Origin: Pseudomonadota bacterium
GTDB taxonomy: Bacteria > Pseudomonadota > Gammaproteobacteria > Burkholderiales > Burkholderiaceae_C
Direction: 5' to 3'
Assembly: GCA_030538085.1 (NCBI GenBank)
Contig: JAUNUR010000002.1
Location: 1 to 64,000 of the forward strand
DNA: 64,000 nt
Below, piece after piece: positions 59,283-64,000 of this stretch. The translations under genes were made by a program, and so were the position numbers. The notes beneath the pieces are model-generated. The model searched no databases. It was not told the DNA's origin and saw nothing but the letters and a program-made list of their open reading frames with translations. Numbering within the stretch: position 1 is the first letter of the stretch; each line of letters begins with the position of its first letter.

Positions 59283-59315
59283 GTTCAATGACGGCCCAGC
59301 AGGCAAGACCGCCGA

Positions 59316-60053
59316 TCAGCCCATGTGCAAACCGCCGTTGCACGAGAAGTTGGCGCCGGTGGTGAAGCCGGCATCGTCGCTGGCCAGCCAGGCGACGATG
59401 GAGCCGATCTCGTCGGGCGTGCCCAGGCGCTTGACGGGAATGCCGGCGACGATCTTCTCCAGCACGTCGGGGCGGATGGCCTTGACCATGTCGGTGCCGA
59501 TGTAGCCCGGGCTGACGGTGTTGACGGTGACACCCTTGTTGGCCATCTCCTGCGCCAGCGCCATGGCGAAGCCGTGCATGCCGGCCTTGGCGGCGGAGTA
59601 GTTGGTCTGGCCCGCCTGACCCTTCTGGCCGTTGATGGAGCTGATCTGGATCACGCGGCCCCAGCCTTTCTCGACCATGTCGGGAATGACCTGCTTGGTC
59701 ACGTTGAACATGCTGGTCAGGTTGGTGTCGATCACGGCGTCCCAGTCCTCGCGCGTCATCTTCAGGAACATGCGGTCGCGCGTGATGCCGGCGTTATTGA
59801 CCAGCACGTCGATCGGGCCATGCTCGGACTTGGCCTTGGCGAAGGCGTCGGCGGTGGACTGCCAGTCGCTCACGTTGCCCACGCTGGCGTGGAAGGTGTA
59901 GCCCTGCGCCTTCTGCTCGTCCAGCCACTTCTGGAAATCGCGCGTGGGGCCGCAGCCGGCGATGACCGTGAAGCCATCCTTGTGCAGGCGCTGGCAAATG
60001 GCGGTACCAATGCCACCCATGCCGCCGGTGACGTATGCAACTTTCTGGCTCAT
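59316..60053 (-). CDS. phaB: Acetoacetyl-CoA reductase
   Basis: 245 residues, short-chain dehydrogenase. NADP site YVTGGMGGIGTAICQRL at the start, NNAGITRD, then the catalytic Ser-Tyr-Lys in ISSINGQKGQAGQTNYSAAKAG and the VNTVSPGYIGTDM loop. It reduces acetoacetyl-CoA to (R)-3-hydroxybutyryl-CoA for polyhydroxybutyrate. A GGAG Shine-Dalgarno precedes the ATG. The 149-bp gap to phaA includes an AT-rich stretch (60066-60105) that may hold an extra promoter. Confidence 0.95.
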   Translation of the reverse strand: MSQKVAYVTGGMGGIGTAICQRLHKDGFTVIAGCGPTRDFQKWLDEQKAQGYTFHASVGNVSDWQSTADAFAKAKSEHGPIDVLVNNAGITRDRMFLKMTREDWDAVIDTNLTSMFNVTKQVIPDMVEKGWGRVIQISSINGQKGQAGQTNYSAAKAGMHGFAMALAQEMANKGVTVNTVSPGYIGTDMVKAIRPDVLEKIVAGIPVKRLGTPDEIGSIVAWLASDDAGFTTGANFSCNGGLHMG

Positions 60054-60202
60054 TTTTGGTCTCCTTTGACACTACAAACAATATAGCTATACAGTCAATA
60101 TTAGCGCGGAATCAGAAGCAATTCAGCTCATAAACCAGCCGATGTGCGAGTTTTGCACGGGGCAAGCGGCGGGTGCCGCCGCCAGCCCCGTGTGGCATGC
60201 CA

Positions 60203-61384
60203 TCACACCCGCTCGACCGCCATGGCCACGCCCATGCCGCCGCCGATGCACAGGCCAGCCAGGCCCTTCTTGGCGCCGCTGCGCTGCATCTCGTGCAGCA
60301 GCGTCACCAGGATGCGGCAGCCGCTGGCGCCGATGGGGTGGCCGATGGCGATGGCGCCACCGTTGACGTTGACCTTGGCCGGATCGGCGCCCAGCAGCTT
60401 GTTGACGGCACAGGCCTGCGCGGCGAACGCCTCGTTCAGCTCGAACAGGTCAACATCGCCCACGCTCCAGCCGGCGCGCTTGAGCGCTTTCTGCGACGCC
60501 GATACTGGACCCAGGCCCATGACCGCCGGGTCCAGGCCGCTGGTGGCGTAGCCGGCGATGCGCGCCAGAGGCTTGAGGCCCAGCTCGGCCGCTTTCTTGG
60601 CGCTCATCACCACCACGGCGGCGGCGCCGTCGTTGATGCCGCTGGCGTTGCCTGCGGTCACGCTGCCAGCCTTGTCGAAGGCGGGGCGCAGACCGGCGAG
60701 GGCCTCGGCATTGGTCTTGGTGTTGATGTATTCGTCGGTGTCGAAGACGATGGGATCGCCCTTGCGCTGCGGAATGCTGACGGGAACGATCTCGTCCTTG
60801 AACTTGCCGGCCGCCTGCGCGGCGGCGGCCTTCTTCTGGCTGTTCAAGGCCAACTCGTCCTGCATCTCGCGGGTGATGCCTTCCTGCTTGGCCACGTTCT
60901 CGGCGGTGATGCCCATGTGGTACTGGTTGTACACGTCCCACAGGCCGTCGACGATCATGGTGTCGACCATCTTCCAGTCGCCCATGCGCTGGCCGTCGCG
61001 GCTGCCGGGCACCACGTGGGGCGATGCGCTCATGTTCTCCTGGCCGCCGGCCACCACGATCTCGCTGTCGCCGGTCGCGACGGCTTGCGCGGCCAGCATG
61101 ACGCTCTTGAGGCCCGAGCCACAGACGGCGTTGATGGTCATGGCCGGGGTTTCCTTGGCCACGCCGGCCTTCATCATGGCCTGGCGCGCGGCGTTCTGGC
61201 CCACGCCAGCGGTCAGGATCTGGCCCATGATGACTTCGCCCACCTGGTCGGGGGCGATGTTGGCGCGCTCCAGCGCGGCCTTGATGACGATGCCGCCCAA
61301 CTCGGTGGCGGGCACCTTGGCGAGCGAGCCGCCGAACTTGCCCACGGCGGTGCGGGCGGCGGAAACGATGACGATATCTTCCAT
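60203..61384 (-). CDS. phaA: Acetyl-CoA C-acetyltransferase (beta-ketothiolase)
   Basis: 393 residues. Thiolase II: the acylated Cys in [19 protein letters not shown] (about residue 88-92), the second-domain [16 protein letters not shown], the His in [20 protein letters not shown] and the C-terminal Cys in [18 protein letters not shown]. It condenses two acetyl-CoA. Between phaC and phaB on the same strand. A short GATAGCT-containing family H-like stretch lies just upstream. Confidence 0.95.
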   Translation of the reverse strand: MEDIVIVSAARTAVGKFGGSLAKVPATELGGIVIKAALERANIAPDQVGEVIMGQILTAGVGQNAARQAMMKAGVAKETPAMTINAVCGSGLKSVMLAAQAVATGDSEIVVAGGQENMSASPHVVPGSRDGQRMGDWKMVDTMIVDGLWDVYNQYHMGITAENVAKQEGITREMQDELALNSQKKAAAAQAAGKFKDEIVPVSIPQRKGDPIVFDTDEYINTKTNAEALAGLRPAFDKAGSVTAGNASGINDGAAAVVVMSAKKAAELGLKPLARIAGYATSGLDPAVMGLGPVSASQKALKRAGWSVGDVDLFELNEAFAAQACAVNKLLGADPAKVNVNGGAIAIGHPIGASGCRILVTLLHEMQRSGAKKGLAGLCIGGGMGVAMAVERV

Positions 61385-61395
61385 ACATGCTCTCC

Positions 61396-61432
61396 TATTG
61401 ATAGCTTTTTACGCATGTCCATCATGCACTCA
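61396..61432. repeat. Family H-like repeat between phaA and phaC
   Basis: ATTGATAGCTTTTTACGCAT and GTCCATCATGCACTC follow the family H spacing (ATTGATAGCT..., ...AAGCGCT) with changes. It is intergenic in the pha operon. Confidence 0.5.
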
Positions 61433-61452
61433 AACCGTTTCAGGCATATGAA

Positions 61453-63198
61453 TCAGGCTTTCGCCTTGACGTAACGACCTGGCGCTGGCTCGATGGCCTG
61501 GTACTGCTTGCCATTGCCGTATCCCTTGGGTGCGGCAATCTGTTTGCCGGCATGGCTCTTGAGCCAGGCGGCCCAGTCGTCCCACCAACTGCCGGGCGTT
61601 TCGGTTGCGCCGGCAATCCAGTCCTTGACCTGGGGCGGAAACTTGCCGTCGTCGCGCACCCAGTGGCTGCGCTTGTTGGCGGCGGGTGGATTGATGACGC
61701 CGGCGATATGGCCGGAGGCACCCATCATGAAGCGCTTGGGCCCCGGCAGCACTTGCGTGTTGGCGTAGGCGCCACCGATGGGCACGATGTGGTCCTCGCG
61801 CGAGCCATAGACGTACACCGGCAGGTCGACCTTGCGCAGATCGACCTTCTCGCCGCAGACGGTGAGCTTGCCAGGCTTGACCAGGTTGTTCTCCAGGTAG
61901 GTGTTGCGCAGGTACCAGGCGTACCACGGCCCGGGCAGGTTGGTGGCGTCGCTGTTCCAGTACAGCAGGTCGAACGGCGGCGGGGTTTCGCCCTTCAGGT
62001 AGTTGCCGACCACGTAGTTCCACACCAGGTCGTTGGGGCGCAGAAAGCTGAAGGTGCTGGCCAGGTCCTGCCCGCGCAGCATGCCGCCCTCGCCCATCTG
62101 CATCTCGCGGTACTTGACCATGTTCTCGTCGATGAAGACATCAAGGATGCCCGTGTCGGTGAAATCCACCAGGGTGGTCAGCAGCGTGGCGCTGGCGGCG
62201 GGCTTTTCGCCACGCGCGGCCAAAACGGCCAGCGCCGTGGTCAGGATGGTGCCGCCGACGCAGAAGCCCAGTGCATTGATCTGCTTGGCGCCCGTGATGT
62301 CTTGCACGCGGTGGATGGCCTCGATGGCGGCATGCTCGATGTAGTCATCCCAGGTGGCCTTTTCCATCGAGGCATCGGGGTTGCGCCAACTGACGACGAA
62401 AGTGCGATGGCCCTGGCTCACGGCGTAGCGGATGAGCGAATTCTCGGGCTGCAGGTCAAGGATGTAGTACTTGTTGATGCAGGGCGGAATCAGCAGGAAG
62501 GGCTTTTCATGAACCTTGGCGGTCAGCGGCTTGTATTCGATGAGCTGGAAGAACGCGTTCTCGAACACCACCGCGCCCTCGGTCGTCGCGACGTTGCGGC
62601 CAACCTCGAACACGCTCTCGTCGGTCATCGACACGTGGCCCTGCCGCATGTCGTGCAACATGTTGGCCAGGCCCTTGGCCAGGCTTTCACCCTGGGTGTC
62701 GATGGCTTTTTGCTGCGCGTCGGCGTTGAAGGCCAGGTAGTTGCTGGGTGCGGCGGCGGCCACCCACTGCTCGACGGCGAAGCGCACGCGGTTGCGGGTC
62801 TTGGCATCGCCTTCCACGGCTTCGGCCAGGGCCATCAGCGTGCGGGCGTTCAGCAAGTAGACCGCGGCGGTGAACGAAGCCAGCGGGTTCAGCGCCCAGG
62901 CATCGCTCTTGAAGCGGCGGTCGGTCGTCCGGGGATTGGCCTGCAGGCTCTGGTTCCACAGCGCGGTGGCTTCCCGCACGTAATCCTGCTGCAGTTGCTG
63001 CAGCTTTTCCGGCGCGAAACTGAATTGCGGCATCTCCATGCCGGACAGGCTCTTGCCAGTGGCGCCCAGATCCATGTTCTGGAATTGCTGGAACGCTTTC
63101 ATCCACGACTCGGCGAAGCCCTGCCCCATGGGGTTGCCGATCATCGCCTGCGGAAAGCTTCCCGCCATGTCCTGCCACAGGGTGCTGGATTGCTTCAT
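61453..63198 (-). CDS. phaC: Class I polyhydroxyalkanoate synthase
   Basis: 581 residues. The N-terminal domain (about 1-200) precedes an alpha/beta-hydrolase core with the lipase-like box NALGFCVGGTILTTALAVLA, where Cys replaces Ser as the catalytic nucleophile, the Asp in VDLRKVDLPVYVYGSREDHI and the His in MGASGHIAGVINPPA. Class I size fits short-chain (3-hydroxybutyrate) polymer. It works on granules coated by the phasin at 35.4 kb. The Shine-Dalgarno AAAGGAGGC lies before the ATG; it is the first gene of phaC-phaA-phaB. Confidence 0.95.
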   Translation of the reverse strand: MKQSSTLWQDMAGSFPQAMIGNPMGQGFAESWMKAFQQFQNMDLGATGKSLSGMEMPQFSFAPEKLQQLQQDYVREATALWNQSLQANPRTTDRRFKSDAWALNPLASFTAAVYLLNARTLMALAEAVEGDAKTRNRVRFAVEQWVAAAAPSNYLAFNADAQQKAIDTQGESLAKGLANMLHDMRQGHVSMTDESVFEVGRNVATTEGAVVFENAFFQLIEYKPLTAKVHEKPFLLIPPCINKYYILDLQPENSLIRYAVSQGHRTFVVSWRNPDASMEKATWDDYIEHAAIEAIHRVQDITGAKQINALGFCVGGTILTTALAVLAARGEKPAASATLLTTLVDFTDTGILDVFIDENMVKYREMQMGEGGMLRGQDLASTFSFLRPNDLVWNYVVGNYLKGETPPPFDLLYWNSDATNLPGPWYAWYLRNTYLENNLVKPGKLTVCGEKVDLRKVDLPVYVYGSREDHIVPIGGAYANTQVLPGPKRFMMGASGHIAGVINPPAANKRSHWVRDDGKFPPQVKDWIAGATETPGSWWDDWAAWLKSHAGKQIAAPKGYGNGKQYQAIEPAPGRYVKAKA

Positions 63199-63346
63199 GC
63201 TGCCTCCTTTTTAGTGCTGGTGAGCGGTCAATTTTTTGACGGCGCCGCCATGGTTGTTCAGTATGCACGCCGCCGGTGACGCTGTGCTGACATACCTCCA
63301 ATATACGCTGGCCACCGTCGGCTAATCGCCCCGCCCGCGCGCATCA

Positions 63347-64000
63347 TCAAGCCAGCCAGATGCAAGCCGCCATGCGCCCCGTGCCGCCGCGCGCATGCTG
63401 GTCGCGCCGGTACGAAAAATAGCGTTCCGGCTGCTGCACGGTGCACCAGTCGGCACCGCCGTCGTTGCCATGTACCTTGGTCACGCCCAGTGCCGCCAGG
63501 CGGCGCCGGGCCAGCGCGGGCAGATCGGCCAGATATTTGCCCGCCGGCTGGGCAACAAAGCAATCGCCCGCGCCCGCATCGGCGGCGATGAAAGCCTCGC
63601 GCACCTCGGGGCCAACCTCGAAAGCCCGTGGGCCAATGCAGGGGCCAAGCCAGGCCATCAGTTCGATGGGCTGGCTCCCGGTGGCAGCCTGCATTGGCGA
63701 GATTTTCACCATCGCCTGAAAAGCCGCCAGGGTTTGCTCCAGCACGCCCCCCGCCAAACCACGCCAGCCGGCGTGTGCCCCGGCCACGGCACGGCCTTGC
63801 GTATCGGTGATGAGCACCGGCAGGCAGTCGGCCACCATCACCGTGCAAGCCAGGCCGGGCTGATTGCATACGGCGGCATCGGCCGTGACGCCATCGGGCG
63901 TGCCCCTTTGCAAACACAGCACGCCGATGCCATGCACCTGGTTCATGAACACCGGCCGGGCATCCATGGCGCGCTGCAAGCGCTGGCGATTGCCAGCCAC
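63347..64000 (-). CDS. pgeF: PgeF/YfiH-type purine nucleoside phosphorylase/laccase-domain protein (5' end outside window)
   Basis: 217 residues of the C-terminal part; the frame is open to the window edge, so the start lies beyond 64000. Copper/zinc-type metal site motifs of this family are present: VHGIGVLCLQRGTPDGVTAD, MVADCLPVLITD, VAGAHAGWRGLAGGVL and AWLGPCIGPRAFEVG. The family (once called polyphenol oxidase) removes wrongly made peptidoglycan precursors (PgeF) and has nucleoside phosphorylase activity. Divided from phaC by 148 bp. Confidence 0.88.
   Translation of the reverse strand: MAGNRQRLQRAMDARPVFMNQVHGIGVLCLQRGTPDGVTADAAVCNQPGLACTVMVADCLPVLITDTQGRAVAGAHAGWRGLAGGVLEQTLAAFQAMVKISPMQAATGSQPIELMAWLGPCIGPRAFEVGPEVREAFIAADAGAGDCFVAQPAGKYLADLPALARRRLAALGVTKVHGNDGGADWCTVQQPERYFSYRRDQHARGGTGRMAACIWLA

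Overview
The window is about 64 kb of GC-rich bacterial chromosome with tightly packed housekeeping and catabolic genes. Several things point to a betaproteobacterium of the order Burkholderiales, most likely family Comamonadaceae: gene orders such as dapC-dapD-pilU-dapE, a UraD-AllC fusion, CysI paired with a DUF934 protein, the phaC-phaA-phaB order and M48 peptidase-phhB-rsgA, plus a short repeat (core ATAGCT..CT..GCGCT) that I associate with comamonads. Genus cannot be set from this sequence. No rRNA, tRNA, CRISPR array, IS transposase or prophage was seen.

Layout. 1-10 kb: an RnfB-like ferredoxin, a ferritin-like diiron protein, the lysine/peptidoglycan dap genes with a pilus ATPase between them, an orphan SUKH-domain gene, a decayed prmB and an ABC-F ATPase. 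10-21 kb: small stress and hypothetical proteins, then a purine (urate) catabolism island: urate hydroxylase PuuD, HIU hydrolase, GntR regulator, allantoinase PuuE, an orphan ABC binding protein, fused OHCU decarboxylase/allantoate amidohydrolase, an M20 hydrolase and a urate/xanthine permease. Together these would import urate and convert it through allantoin and allantoate. 21-29 kb: dodecin and an assimilatory sulfate operon (cysI, DUF934, cysH, cysD, cysN), followed by ferredoxin FdxA and a TrxB-like ferredoxin-NADP reductase. 29-33 kb: a redox locus of secreted PepSY protein, secreted DUF2271 protein with a flavinylation-type TGAS motif, a PepSY-membrane/flavodoxin/FNR fusion, and the FMN transferase ApbE. 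33-43 kb: nitroreductase, thioesterase, phasin, PhoD phosphatase and a surface-polysaccharide cluster. 43-53 kb: lysS, an unrecognised membrane protein, sterol desaturase-like and deacetylase genes, a beta-propeller, a hydrolase and RsuA. 53-64 kb: orn, M48 peptidase, phhB, rsgA, hemG, cysE, a second SUKH gene, the polyhydroxybutyrate operon phaC-phaA-phaB and partial pgeF.

The most striking structural property is the density of short palindromic repeats of at least eight families (called A to H here). They fill nearly every long intergenic gap, nest in one another in recurrent combinations, and in several cases run in frame into genes: inside rsgA and yheS, at the 3' ends of cysH and apbE, and at the 5' ends of rnfB, apbE, cysN, phhB and the DUF934 gene. 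These insertions, the prmB deletion and the PepSY/DUF2271/ApbE redox locus are the points most worth following up. All functional calls are from reading the translated sequence; no database search was run.
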